DNA from: Kingdonia uniflora
Taxonomy: Eukaryota; Streptophyta; Magnoliopsida; Ranunculales; Circaeasteraceae
Length of the DNA: 64,000 nucleotides
Direction of reading: 5' to 3'
Assembly (NCBI GenBank): GCA_014058105.1
Contig: JACGCM010002890.1
Span: 2,294,001-2,358,000, forward strand
The notes under the pieces are model-generated. The model was not told the DNA's origin. It saw only the letters and a list, made by a program, of their open reading frames with translations, and searched no databases. The first letter of the stretch is position 1. Each line of letters begins with the position of its first letter. Below, piece after piece: positions 9,855 through 21,179 of the stretch. Both the position numbers and the translations under genes were made by a program.

Positions 9855-11091
9855 AATTCTTCAGACCCAGCTCTGCTGTTTCCTTGATGTTTCCATGCGG
9901 TAACATTTTGATACACATTTGTAATTTCAGAGTTGAAGGGATGATCCCCTGATTGGAGGGTGGGAATTGAGAAGTCTTCTTTGATTGGCTAGTGCTGTTG
10001 TTGACCCAGTTTTTGATGGGTTAGGAGTGCTTTTGGATGGTCTTGGAAAGTTACCTTGTGCTGGGAGAAGAGTTGCGTTTAGAATGAGGTTTCGGATGGG
10101 AGATTTGTAGGTGTATATCATTCTCGGCGAGGGTAAATTTTTGGTCTTGGGGTTTGGCAGAGTGAAGACTCGTTATCATTTTTGATCTTTTTCCTTTTTC
10201 TTTCCTTGTTTGAATAGGAATTTTCTTTTACACGGGGGGATGGTTTACTAACCTTAAACTTGAGCTCGTCAAATAGGAGCTTTTGTAACAGTGAAGTTTT
10301 CACTAAAGCGGTTTATGAAAGATGAAAAATATATAGGTTTTACAAGTATTCCTCTTGGTTTCTTTAATATTATGCCTATATTTCTAGGAAACTTTTTCTT
10401 TCGCATCTGTTTGTTTAAGATGTGTATTAAGAGACATACTAGTAAACCTAGGGATTGTTCCAGTAAGTACTTGAAAATGATGCTCAGGTTGATCACTATA
10501 CCAGATCTTGTTGAAATGGTATCTTCTCAGGCTGGTCTTGGGGTATACAATTCTATATGATTGCAAGATGGTAAGTGGTGATGTTCCTGCTTCGTTGAAA
10601 GTGTGTCGTGGTAACCAATTTTACGACTTCAAGTGCTCCGTTTTCTTGTTTCAGATGAGGCCAGGATTTGATGTCTCACTCATTTCACGATCTAGACAAT
10701 GCCTGTTACATGGATATAATGTTCTTGACAGGATATATTTTTCATGATTTTATAATTGCTAAACTTGGATTGGCAAAGTGTTCCTCTCATAACTGTTACA
10801 TTTCTCAAATCACTAGAAGCATAATTGTCATTCCAAAAGATTTCCCCTGCATTAAGTGATTCTCTGCATTTTAAGCGTAAAACGCTCAAGGGGGTAGACC
10901 AACTCGGACATTTTAAAATGTGATTTATCATTTGGCAGAAGTTTGTGATAAGTTGTTAGCATCAGGTTAATGTAAGAATCACGAATGCAGGAATAGAGTT
11001 CTGAACCTGGTATATATATATTTTTCATTCTACAGATGTGGTACAAAATCCAAACAATTTGAAAAAAGAATGCTCATACATAATTATGCGT
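9855..11091. other. Convergent intergenic region
   Basis: It lies between the PP2C stop (plus) and the PPR-SMR stop (minus), so it should hold both 3' UTRs. Short open frames on both strands (for example 10118-10303, 10291-10560) show no recognisable domain or splice context. I see nothing further. Confidence 0.6.
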
Positions 11092-13218
11092 TCACGGCAA
11101 CACGGATGGATTTATGGACTGCACCCAAGATATTAAATCCTCTTGACTTGCTACAAAACAACCAACTTTCTCATCACTCTGCCTAAATGGTGCACCCAAT
11201 TTCTTCAAATGTGAAGCAAAAGCACTAGATAATCCCTGAGAGAACTTATGAGTTCCAGCGCCGGTGTGTGCAGAAAATATCTCCGGCAACGCCTCTTGAC
11301 GACTGACAACTTTAGATAGAGTTCCCATCCACTCCTCGAATGCTGTATGGGCAGCACCCACTGACAATGATCTGAGGTTCAATGACCATTCATCTGCTGT
11401 CTTTGAATGTAAACCCGGGTACAACCCGTAAAGTGTTCCCAAGTAAAGAAGATCGTGAGCCCTCTCGTGGAGATTTTGGTTCCTACATATATCGATAAGA
11501 CAATTGCAGTATGGTCTTCGTACTTCTACTGCAGACCCGTTTAGTATTTCCTTGAATTCATCTTTCATTGTATCAAAGTTCACTTCATTTTCTGCTACGA
11601 GTAGTTTAACGAATGCAACCAATTTCGGATTAGCCTTCTCTAAGCAAGCTAAAACCTTCTCTACTTCATCATTCCCCTCGCAAAAAGAAACTACGGAAAG
11701 TAAACACCCACACAACCGATCATCGGGCTTGACCCCTCTCGTCATCGAGACATCAAATACCCTCACCACATCGTCAATCCTCTTAGTTCTCCCCAAACAC
11801 TGAATCAAACAAGTACATCCCATGACATTGAGTTTAACACCGAACTTATACATTTCATTAAACATTGCCATCGCCTTTTCCACCTCTCCCCCACTCCCAT
11901 ATATATTAAGCATTGCCGTGTAACTCCAACTATCCGGCCTACAAATCTCCGACTGCTTCATATCCTCAAACAACTTCTCGGCCTCCTCCTCTAATCCAAG
12001 ATCAGCACACATACTCAACAATGTATTATACAAAATGAAATCCATTGGCCAATTATTCGACCTCATTCTCTCCCAAAGCTCCAAAGCATCACGACCCCAT
12101 CTCGCCTTACCGTAAACCTTGACAAGCGCGGTCAGTGTTTTCTCATTCGGGGTTAAACCCGCCGCAACCATCTCCTCAAACAAACCCCTCGCAAGACCAG
12201 GCTTTCCCGCCCTCCCCATTGCTTCCAACAAAGTATTGTAAACAACTACATTGGGTTCAACCCCAATAGACTTCATTTCTTGCAAAACATACTTAATACC
12301 ATCATAATCTCCAGCTTCACCAAACATCTTACACAACACAGAGAAAGCAATGGGGTCAGGCTTCCACCCACTTGCTCTCCCTCTCTCATACAAATTCAAA
12401 ACCTCCTCAACCTTACCTAGCTTAGCATAAACATCTAAAATCGCAGAAAAAGTGACCTCATCAGGCATCAGCCCTGTCTTATACATCTTCTCAAACCACT
12501 CAATCGCCTTATCAAACAACTCACATCTTTTGGCACACGTAATAATCGTCGAATAAGTAATATTATCTAATTCAACCCCATTATCAAACATCTCATCTGC
12601 AAGTCCCTCAATCATCCCAAACTGTTTCCCAGACCTCAAAGACTTCATAACCACATTATAAAATATGGTTTCAAGCTCAAACAAACTCTTGGTTTTCACC
12701 CAATTAAAGAAAAACAGAGTCTTTTGCCATGGTTTCAAACTATTAAGCACTAAAAGCGCATTCTCTCTATTGGGTGGATGTGGGATTTCATCCAAAACAG
12801 CTAAAAACTCATTCTCATCACAACTTGGGTCAATATCATTGAATCTCTTTGAAAACAACTTGAGGTCTCTGAGTTTGGGGTTATAAGAATGAGGAGAACG
12901 TTTGTGTCTCTGTAAGGTAAGAACAGAGGGTTTAGGCCTAGTGGGGTTTACCCAAGTGGAGTTTGGCTTTGATTGGAGATTGGGTTTTGGTTTGGGTTGG
13001 TCTGTGAGAGTTGTGAGAGAAAGGGGTTTTAATTGGTCAGATAAAGATGGGTTCTTTGTATGTGTATCTGGTAAATCTCTTGGAGGGGTTTTTGTAGAGC
13101 TGTTGCAGAGAATTGTAAACTTTTTTCTAAATGGAGATGAGGAGATGAAGAAGATGGGTTGTCTCTTTTGGAATTCTAGTGAAGATGGTGTAGTTGAAAT
13201 GGTTGAGGATGTTATCAT
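11092..13218 (-). CDS. SOT1: Chloroplast PPR-SMR protein, SOT1 (At5g46580) type
   Basis: A single uninterrupted exon of 708 codons if the ATG at 13216-13218 is used (MITSSTISTTPSS); an in-frame ATG at 13287 would add 23 residues, but the second start gives a Ser/Thr-rich, acid-poor N-terminus typical of a chloroplast transit peptide. A tandem of P-class PPR motifs fills the middle (for example 'DEVTFSAILDVYAKLGKVEE', 'PNVVVYNTLLEAMGRAGK'). The C-terminal ~95 residues form an SMR domain with 'LNLRSLSVGAAH' and the 'TGAGTHKFSQGL' loop. In Arabidopsis the SOT1 protein binds plastid rRNA precursors and is needed for 23S-4.5S rRNA maturation; orthology here is inferred from the SMR tail, which fits SOT1 better than SVR7. 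It is the only intact host gene in the window. Confidence 0.9.
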   Translation of the reverse strand: MITSSTISTTPSSLEFQKRQPIFFISSSPFRKKFTILCNSSTKTPPRDLPDTHTKNPSLSDQLKPLSLTTLTDQPKPKPNLQSKPNSTWVNPTRPKPSVLTLQRHKRSPHSYNPKLRDLKLFSKRFNDIDPSCDENEFLAVLDEIPHPPNRENALLVLNSLKPWQKTLFFFNWVKTKSLFELETIFYNVVMKSLRSGKQFGMIEGLADEMFDNGVELDNITYSTIITCAKRCELFDKAIEWFEKMYKTGLMPDEVTFSAILDVYAKLGKVEEVLNLYERGRASGWKPDPIAFSVLCKMFGEAGDYDGIKYVLQEMKSIGVEPNVVVYNTLLEAMGRAGKPGLARGLFEEMVAAGLTPNEKTLTALVKVYGKARWGRDALELWERMRSNNWPMDFILYNTLLSMCADLGLEEEAEKLFEDMKQSEICRPDSWSYTAMLNIYGSGGEVEKAMAMFNEMYKFGVKLNVMGCTCLIQCLGRTKRIDDVVRVFDVSMTRGVKPDDRLCGCLLSVVSFCEGNDEVEKVLACLEKANPKLVAFVKLLVAENEVNFDTMKDEFKEILNGSAVEVRRPYCNCLIDICRNQNLHERAHDLLYLGTLYGLYPGLHSKTADEWSLNLRSLSVGAAHTAFEEWMGTLSKVVSRQEALPEIFSAHTGAGTHKFSQGLSSAFASHLKKLGAPFRQSDEKVGCFVASQEDLISWVQSINPSVLP

Positions 13219-13300
13219 GGTTTTGCTAAAAACAACACTAAAAGAGGTTGAGAGAAGAAGAGGATGAAACCTTATCTCTTCAAACACTCCCTGGGAAATG

Positions 13301-13333
13301 GAGAGGGAGAGGGAGAGGGAGAGGGAAAGAGAG
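13301..13333. repeat. GAGAGG microsatellite in the SOT1 leader
   Basis: Five or so GAGAGG units on the plus strand, i.e. a CCTCTC-type pyrimidine tract on the coding strand, about 85-115 bp upstream of the ATG. CT-rich tracts are common in plant core promoters and 5' UTRs. Confidence 0.85.
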
Positions 13334-13369
13334 TAAAAATAGCTGCAAGAACATGTTTTTGTAGTAGGG

Positions 13370-13378
13370 CTTTATAAA
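13370..13378. repeat. MULE target duplication, left
   Basis: CTTTATAAA just outside the left terminal repeat; its partner is TTTTATAAA at 24777-24785. Confidence 0.85.
13371..13378 (-). promoter_or_regulatory. TATA-like element of SOT1, coincident with a MULE target duplication
   Basis: TTTATAAA, palindromic, 153-160 bp upstream of the ATG, is the best TATA-box candidate for the minus-strand gene. The MULE at 13379 begins directly beyond it, and the same 8 bases recur at 24778-24785 on the far side of the element. Confidence 0.6.
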
Positions 13379-13417
13379 CGGAAATTACGAGAATAAATAC
13401 TAGTTTTTGCCATCTTT
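13379..13417 (+). repeat. Left terminal inverted repeat of the MULE
   Basis: 39 bp, beginning CGGAAATTAC and ending GCCATCTTT; 38 of 39 bases match the reverse complement of 24738-24776. Confidence 0.95.
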
Positions 13418-13759
13418 GTAAAATCAGACCAAGGAACAATAAATTACAAAATTGATAATGACAAGAAGAAAAACCATATTTGCCCCTACTAAAGTTCCAA
13501 TATTACAGCAGACAACCACCTCTTTTTGGGCTCCACAAGTACAAATGTCACATCCAGCCTAATAAAAAATTGTAAACAAATCTTTAACTCATTTAAAACT
13601 ATTATATCAAGCCACGTGTACGAGGAAGACTGACATTATCACTATCTCGTAAACTACTTGTCATTTGTTGTAGTACATTTTGTCCTACCTTTGAATAAAT
13701 TTATTATTTATAAGAAGGGTGACTCTTTCACCAATTCTGTTACTATTTCTCATCGTTTA

Positions 13760-14829
13760 AGGTTACGTATCACCTGCGGTTCACAGGAGTTCGTCTGGTT
13801 TTTAGAGCCAAAAACGATCCCGATTCATCGAACAGTTTCTTCTTCTTACTCAACCGCAAAAACCGTCCTGATTATTTGTCACAAACCGTCTGTGTGACTG
13901 CTGCCTAGTAAGTGTTTGATTAAAGACTGGTACTCTACTCCTTGGGCATGGAGGAAATTATGGTACTCTACTCTACTCAACTCGTAGAACAGACGATGGC
14001 AAATCGTCTGCACGGCTGCTGCAAACCAAAATATGTCATTTATTTAGTTTAACTCTACCATTCTTTCAGACATCTATGCCATTTTTAACAAACTGTTGTC
14101 ATATTTGTAATGTAACTTTCCCATTTGTTCAGACTTATTTGTCATTTGTTTTATAGATTTTTGCCATTTGTTCCGAAAATATCAACTGTTTGAATATTAA
14201 AATAGGTTTTTAGGCCGTGGGGTCCACAGGTAAGGCCGTGGGCTCCACTAGTTTGAATGTCACTTCATAATTAATAATAAAAAAAGTTCAAATCATTTAA
14301 AAATATTATTATCACGCCACATGTCCAATTTAAATCGTTCCTCGATCTACACTTGTCCTTACTATTTCGAGACGTGTAAGGCACACCCTGCCACCATTAC
14401 ATGCATTTCTTGTCATTCGTTAAAACAAATTTGTCATGTGTTAAACCATTAATTATATTGGTTAATGCAGATTCTGTCACCATCAGTAGTATTATTTGGC
14501 ATTTGTTTACTATTCTCCAGGGTTAGGTAAAAAAATGCGATTCACACGAGTTCGTTTAGCTTTTGGCGCTAAAAACCATTCCTATTCCTCAAACACTCTC
14601 TTCCTGCACGACCACTGCAAAATTGCAAAAATCAATCCGTTTCTACAAATCGTGTGTGTGATTGACGAGCGTAAAAACTGTCCTAGTCGCACAAACCGTT
14701 TTCTCAAAAATTATTGGCAAATCATCTGTGTGTTTGTGTAATTTCAGTGTTATATAAGTGACAAATCATCTGTGTCACTACTGCCTACTAGGCGTTTGAT
14801 CAAAGTCTGTTTTTTCTTCTTCTTCCACA
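13760..14829 (+). repeat. Direct duplication upstream of the Ulp1-like gene
   Basis: Segments near 13760-13925 and 14515-14815 are diverged direct copies. They share, in order, a 'GAGTTCGT.T.G.TTTT' block, Asn/Lys-rich AAAACC blocks, then 'CTGTGT.ACT.CTGCCTA' and 'GTGTTTGAT.AAAG' just before the gene start. This is a repeated subterminal or promoter segment of the MULE. Between the copies lie further TCATTTGT-type motifs. Confidence 0.65.
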
Positions 14830-17800
14830 ATGAAGTTTGATAAAGAAGTGAATGAACAAGTTGACGAGGATAACCAAACACAGGAGGGTAGAGCCAAGAA
14901 GGGAACCTCCAATGCTAAAAATTACACCTCTCGGTGTGTAGGTTTGGGACTTCACAAAATGTTTGCAGCTCTGCCTGAAGAGAAGAAGGGTGCTCTTCGT
15001 ACCACCTGCTTTGCACCCTTACTGCTGATTGATCCAATAGCGACGATGTCGATGTTGGTTTTGGAAATATTTGATCGTCATCTCGGTGATATGAAGTTCC
15101 AATTTGGGGAGACGATAATTTAGATGAAGCCCATTCATGCTTGCCTAATTTTGGGGATACGTGTCTCGCCTATTACAAACGAGTTCTTATTTGTTGATTC
15201 TGAGCATATGACAAATTTTAGAATGAGGCGATTCCCCAAGAAGAAGAATACATATGGGTTGAAGGAATTGTTGATGCTTTAAAACATGCAAAATTGGAAA
15301 GACATCAGGGTAAGGCTCTAATTTATTATTTGTGTTATATGCTTTATCATCGTCCGTCATTGTATTTCTCACCCCTCTAATATTTGTATTGTATTTGCCA
15401 TTTTTGGCTTATTATATTCTAAGGTTCTTATCATTACATTGTGTTATTTCGTTTTGCAGAAGATGTTCTTCGATTAAATTTGTTAAAAATTATACTATCC
15501 TTTCTCCTCCCGAACAAGGGGAGAAACGTTGATGTGAGGTATGTTGATCTGGTAGATGATCTAGATCAGTTCAACAAATACCCTTGGGGTGAGCAAGTCT
15601 ATAATTTCTTGAGGAGGTAAGTAGTGGAGTTTGCCAAATATCGATCGGCCGCTGATAAAGAATCGGATAAAGCTTTATCACTGCACGATGTACCTGGATG
15701 TTGATGATATTGACTTTTCATTCTATTCCAAGCCTAAAGTTTCCAAGAATGCACGAATGCATACATTTGTTCCCTAAGCTACAGGGATGGAGGATGACAT
15801 CCTTTAAGCGTCGCCAAATTGTGACGTTTAAAAAGTTTTTTGCTAACACCGATTTGCTGGTAATAGCTATGATGCCCTGCAAGACTGACATGCAACAAGA
15901 TATTGTACAAGAGGCCATGGTAATCTGCCATTTTTTGTATGATCTTGATTCATTTTATTGCTTCTTTGTCATTTGATTTAGGTTTCCTATCATTTTATTT
16001 GTTAGTTTTGCCATTTTGTATTTCCTTCTTGACATTTGTTAGATTTTTCTGTCATTATGAAGTCCTTTTTCGTCATTTGTTGTATGCCTATTATAATTGT
16101 TAGAGTATTTCCTATCATTTTTAAGTTGCCCTTTGCCATCGTCATCTGTTTGAATATTTTAGAGATATCAAATTGAAGCACCTGCAATCGGTGCACCTGC
16201 AGTTGGTACACCTGCATTCGTTGCAACTACAATAGGTAGCAGTTCTTCTGCCACTGAGATCGGAGCTGTAGTGGTTTGGGTATGCTCCCAGTTGGAGGAG
16301 CATGGTAAAATGTTACTGAAGTTGGATGACCATGGCAAAATGTTGCATACTCATGGTAAAATGTTGGAACAAATTTCGATGTCTACTGTGGGTGACAATA
16401 CTCTACCACTTGGAGATACTCCACTCCTTGGGCATTACCAGTTCTCTACTCCTGAGAAAACTGCAAAGCGTAAGCGAGAACAAAAAAAGGAAGAAGATGG
16501 GAAAAGGAAGAAGGCAGAACCGAGAATAAAAAAAGGTTAGGGAGAATGGCAGAAGAAGGCAGAAGAAGCTGATGTGCCCAATAAGAAGAAAATGTTAAAG
16601 GCCCAAAGAAAAAAGATTTAACTGATGAACAATTTGATCATGTCCCACTGATCCAATTGAAAGCCTTAATCCCTAAGATCCCTAAGAAGGGCTTGGCTAA
16701 TAGAGTGCCAAAGAAGAGACGGGTATAATTCCCAGAACTTTAGAATATTCAATCAACTGTCGAAAATTTGCTTCAGCAAGTTGCGCCTGGAGAGATATTG
16801 GAGGCGACAAATGCTTTCATGGTAGATGATGATGTTGAAGTTGGGGGGGAAGTAAATTTCAACGCAATATCGTCTGAATATGGTGGTGATCTTTGAGAGG
16901 TATCATCCATTTACTACTACCTATCATTTATATGATTTTATTTGATATTTATCTATTACATATTGGCATTTACTTTATGCAATTTGCCATTTCCTCAAAT
17001 GTCTGTCATTGGTTCAATATATTTTGGCATTTGTGTAATTGTCTTTGTCATTCTCTTTTCCAGAACTTTCACTTCTTCTGATGTCTTTGTTCATTTTATT
17101 TGTTGCATGTGAAGTGGAAGAAGGGTGAAGAAAAAGATAATGATGATAAGAAAGATGTCGAGGAGAAAGTTAAATCTGAAGAAGAGGAAGTTCAGGAGGT
17201 ATTTATTTATCTAACATTTTTTTTGAGCTATCTACCATATTTGTTGCTACCCTGTTGTTTGTTCATTTAATTTTATCATTCGTAGTATGTATATATTATT
17301 TTACAGATGGAAGAATCGAAGAATGGTGATGAGAAAGTTGATGATATTGCTGAAGAAGAGGATTCAGAACAACCAACTGTAGTGGTGTATTATACTGAAA
17401 AAAAAGATGTACAACCTAACAATGAGGTATTTGCTGAACAAGAGGACTCATGACCTCAAGTTACCTGACTACAACTAATATTTGTTTGTATTGAGCTATC
17501 CATAATAATATTAACATCACCTATCCATACCATTTTTTATAATTTGTTTCTTCCTTAACCTTTGTTGTATAGACTATGGTGGTTGCAGAGGTAGCAAAAA
17601 CTGATATAGTATTCTTCAACCAAGAGGAAGTTGTTGGTGAAACTTATCAAGTAACTTATCATTTTCTTCTTTTGTTTTACCATATCTTGTATCACTCTAA
17701 TCATTTGTGGTATGTTGATTTACAGGCTAGTGCAGACCAAACAACTGCTGTATCTGTCGAGGAACAGACTCTGGAGGTTAAAAAAACTGAAGATGACGTT

Positions 17801-19365
17801 AGTCAGGTAACTTATCATTTATTTGATGGTAACTTCTTATTTTCTTTTGTTTATTTTCCGATATCTTGTATGACTCTTATCATTTGTAGTCTGTTTATTT
17901 ATAGACTAAAGAGAGTAAAGAGGAGGTGGAACAAAATAAATAGGAGGTATTTGAAGGCAAGGATGATGATGATGGAAATTCACAGAATAAACCAGATCCT
18001 GAGCAAGTAATAAAAGAAATGGTTGTTGACCAGACTAATGTATGAGGTACTTTTAAACCAAACAACTGGTTTATTACTCAATCTCATGTAATAAGCACAT
18101 TTTTATTTTATTTTCTTATTTCGACATATCTGTTTCAGCTTGTTTTAATGGAGTCAGAAGTGGATGTCACCTCAAAGAAGAGGCATGCACTAACCGAGGA
18201 AGAAAATAATGAAAGTGCCTTCAAAATGGCTTGTTGAATGAACCAATTGCATGCTCACCTTGACGAGCTTCTTTCGGGAGTATTATTGGAATCTTTTATT
18301 CAAAGACCCATCTCCCAGGATGAGAAAATCCAGGTGGACCAAGTCTGGTCACTGAGGAAAGATGAATCAACTTTTGAAACTAAGAAGGGCAACATGAGTA
18401 CCTATATGATGATAGGTGAAGAACCTATTTGCCTTAACGCTCTCTACACCTTATATCCAAATCAATGGTTGGTCAATGAGGTATTTATATCATTTATTTG
18501 TTTTTCTCTGTCATTTGTACACAAGTCTCTACGATTTGTTTTTATATTGTCTGTCATTTATTCGTTTGCACTTTATCATTCGCTTTCCCTTTGTTGTCAT
18601 TCGTAATATTGAACTTGATCATTTTTGTTATCTAATTTGTCATTTTCTTTTTCTGTTCAGGTCATTGATGTGTACATTAAAGCCCTGATTTAATTTTTTG
18701 ACGCACAACATCGTGCCTGCCCAGATAAAAAAAGGATTGTGCTGGCGGATATCTTTGCATGTCAATATATTGGCAGGGCTTTCAATATCTGGTATTGTAA
18801 TATGTCCTCTCCAGATGGTGTAGAACTGAAGAAGAAATCAATTTGGGAACAAATTACATCTATGCAATGGGAACGTACATTTTCTAATTGCATCCATCGA
18901 GCAGATTTAAAAGTGGTCAATTCTAAATTAATACTCATTTCCTGGAATATCAATGACAACCACTGGGGTCCTTTGTACTGCGTCCTTTAAGATAAGAAAA
19001 ATATGCATCTACGATTCAATGGTGGAATCAAAAATTTCAAATGCACGGAAGAAGAAGAAATTATCTCCTGGACACCAGCTTATTGAAGATCATATATCAA
19101 CAATCCTCCCAAAATTGTTGATATGGAGAGATTTTTTCGATAGTAGTAGGCCACCTACTGGTTCAGAGGTAAAGGATTATGGTCTAAACTACAAGTGGAC
19201 AACTCGTTTTGGAAAATGTCTAATACAGCCAAATGGTAATGACTGCGGGGTCTATATGCTTTTCTTATGGACAATCTCCTAAGGGGAGTGAAATTTCTAG
19301 ACATGATAGACGGTAATGAATGCCGTTACACAGTTGCTTATGATATATTGAGGCTGGGAGTTTAG
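14830..19365 (+). pseudogene. Ulp1-like C48 cysteine protease gene of the MULE
   Basis: A multi-exon gene. Exon 1 (ATG 14830) gives a plant-specific N-terminal domain ('SRCVGLGLHKMFAALPEEKK', 'PIHACLILGIRVSP'); 'FNKYPWGEQVYNFLRR' follows near 15560-15615. A Lys/Glu-rich middle (16170-18050) has HGKML repeats and basic clusters (TAKRKREQKKEE) suited to nuclear import, split into small Glu-rich exons. The C-terminal C48 domain (about 18460-19365) keeps 'NDNHWGPLYCVL' (His), 'IYDSMVESK' (Asp) and 'LIQPNGNDCGVYML' (Gln, Cys). Such domains cleave SUMO-type conjugates in relatives. An in-frame stop near 18690, stops in earlier exons, and frameshifts near 18990 and 19270 show it is dead despite retaining all catalytic residues. 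Confidence 0.88.
17576..17930 (+). repeat. Duplicated exon-intron modules in the Ulp1-like gene
   Basis: The introns starting at about 17651 and 17809 are clear copies: both begin GTAACTTATCATTT, have TTTTCTTTTGTTT or near, ATATCTTGTATNACTCT, ATCATTTGT, and end TTTACAG or TTTATAG. Each follows a small Glu-rich exon ending with Gln ('GETYQ', 'DVSQ'). The unit of exon plus intron has been duplicated in tandem; introns at 17200 and 17445 look like older relatives (GTATTT starts). Confidence 0.75.
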
Positions 19366-19589
19366 CCAAAGGGGATTTGATTTTGAAACTTTAACATCCA
19401 TTTTGTTATATGTATAATTTATGTAATTTTGTAAAGTTATCTATCCGAAGTTATAACAAGTAATATCATTCATTTATAAAATATTTCTCATTGGTTATAT
19501 CTTCTTTGTCATTCGTATGTTACATATTTGTTAGAGTGGATAGTTATTATAGTTGGATTATTATTAATTTTTTATTTCTTATGTATGAT

Positions 19590-19870
19590 TTGGCATTTGT
19601 AATAATAAATTTGTCATTTATTAGTAATGATATATCATTCGTTATATATGATTAGGCATTTGCATTTATTATGAGAGATTTGTCATTTGTTATTTATGAA
19701 ATATCATTCGTTATATTTGATTTCGCATTTGTAATGTGAGATTTACCATTTGTTATCCATGATATATCATTCGTTATATAAGATTAAACATTTATTATGA
19801 GAGATTTGGTTATATATTATTTATCATTTGTTATCTTAAAAATAATCATTCGTTATATATTATTTGTTTT
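19590..19870. repeat. Degenerate ~70-bp tandem repeat
   Basis: Repeated blocks of 'GAGATTTGTCATTTGTTAT', 'ATATCATTCGTTATAT' and 'GATTNNGCATTTGTAAT' in the 3' flank of the Ulp1-like gene. Strongly AT-rich, about four diverged units. Confidence 0.75.
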
Positions 19871-19892
19871 ATAAATATAAAGTATTTGATGT

Positions 19893-20895
19893 AAGTGAAT
19901 AGTCGATTTGGTTTTTTGAACATTAGTATCGTGTCAGTATGATAGTAGACTTCATTTGAACTTATAAAAATTAGTTATCAATTTTTTTTATTTGTTAACC
20001 ATTATTTGCCATTTGCTAGCAATAATTTATCATTTGTTAACAATCTATGGTTGATTTGGTTCTTTGAACATTTGTATCTTGTCTGTATGATAGTGGACTT
20101 CATTTGAAGTTATAAAAATTATATTTCAAAAATTTGTCATTTGTTAGCCATTATTTGTCATTTGTTAGCAATAATTTGTCATTTGTTAACAATCTATGGT
20201 TGATTTGGTTCTTTGAACATTTGTATCGTGTTTATATGATAGTAGACTTTATTTGAAGTTATAAAACTTAGTTTTCAAAAATTTGTCATTTGTTAGCCAT
20301 TATTTGTCATTTGTTAGCAATAATTTGTCATTTGTTAACAATCTATGGTCGATTTGGTTCTTTGAACATTTGTATCGTGTCTGTATGATAGTAGACTTCA
20401 TTTGAATTAATAAAAATTAGTTTTTAAAAATTTGTCATTTGTTAGCCATTATTTGTTATTTGTTAGCAATAATTTGTCATTTGTTAACAATCTATGGTCG
20501 ATTTGGTTCTTTGAACATTTGTATCGTGTCTGTATGATAGTGGACTTCATTTGAAGTTATAAAAATTAGTTTTCAAAAATATGTCATTTGTTAGCCATTA
20601 TTTGTTATTTGTTAGTAATAATTTGTCATTTGTTAACAATCTATGGTCGATTTGGTTCTTTAAACATTTATATCGTGTCTGTATGATAGTAGACTTCATT
20701 TAAAGTTATAAAAATTAGTTTTCAAAAATATGTCATTTGTTAGCCATTATTTGTCATTTGCTAGCAATAATTTGCCATTTGTTAATAATCTATGGTCGAT
20801 TTGGTTCTTTAAACATTTGTATCGTGTCTGTATGATAGTAAACTTCATTTGAAGTTATAAAAATTAGTTTTCAAAAATTTGTCATTTGTTAGCAA
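19893..20895. repeat. 149-bp tandem repeat array
   Basis: About 6.7 copies of a 149-bp unit. The landmark CAATCTATGG recurs at about 20040, 20190, 20339, 20488, 20638 and 20787. Each unit holds 'GATTTGGTTCTTTGAACATT', 'ATCGTGTCTGTATGATAGT' and three to four TCATTTGTTA motifs. It lies between the convergent 3' ends of the Ulp1-like and mudrA-like genes. Confidence 0.95.
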
Positions 20896-21020
20896 TGACA
20901 AATTATTGCTAACAAATGACAAATAATGGCTAACAAATGACAAATTTTTGAAAACTAATTTTTATAACTTTAAATGAAGTCTACTATCATACAGACACGA
21001 TACAAATGTTCAAATGAAGT
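20896..21020. repeat. Inverted copy of the 149-bp unit (foldback)
   Basis: Directly after the array the same unit resumes on the opposite strand (TGACAAATTATTGCTAACAA, then ACTAATTTTTATAACTT and TCATACAGACACGAT). With the last plus-strand unit it forms a near-perfect hairpin of about 120-bp arms and almost no loop. Confidence 0.9.
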
Positions 21021-21179
21021 TTACTAATTTTTATACCCATCGTTTGCCACCAACGACAAGAGCAAGTACCATCTTCAATATTTACAGAATCAGTTCTGCC
21101 ATAACTAGGTTACTTCAATGGTGATGTGATGTACGAACTCTGCAGGTTAGTGAATCTACAACAAACTTTCTGCTCTAAC

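Noticed and set aside
10118..10931. Several 60-90 codon frames on both strands
   Set aside because: No domains, no splice context, and overlapping on opposite strands; treated as intergenic chance frames.
13219..13287. Upstream in-frame ATG for the PPR-SMR gene (731 codons)
   Set aside because: The extra 23 residues contain acidic residues near the start and lie in the leader next to the CT-rich tract; the ATG at 13218 starts a typical chloroplast transit peptide. It remains possible.
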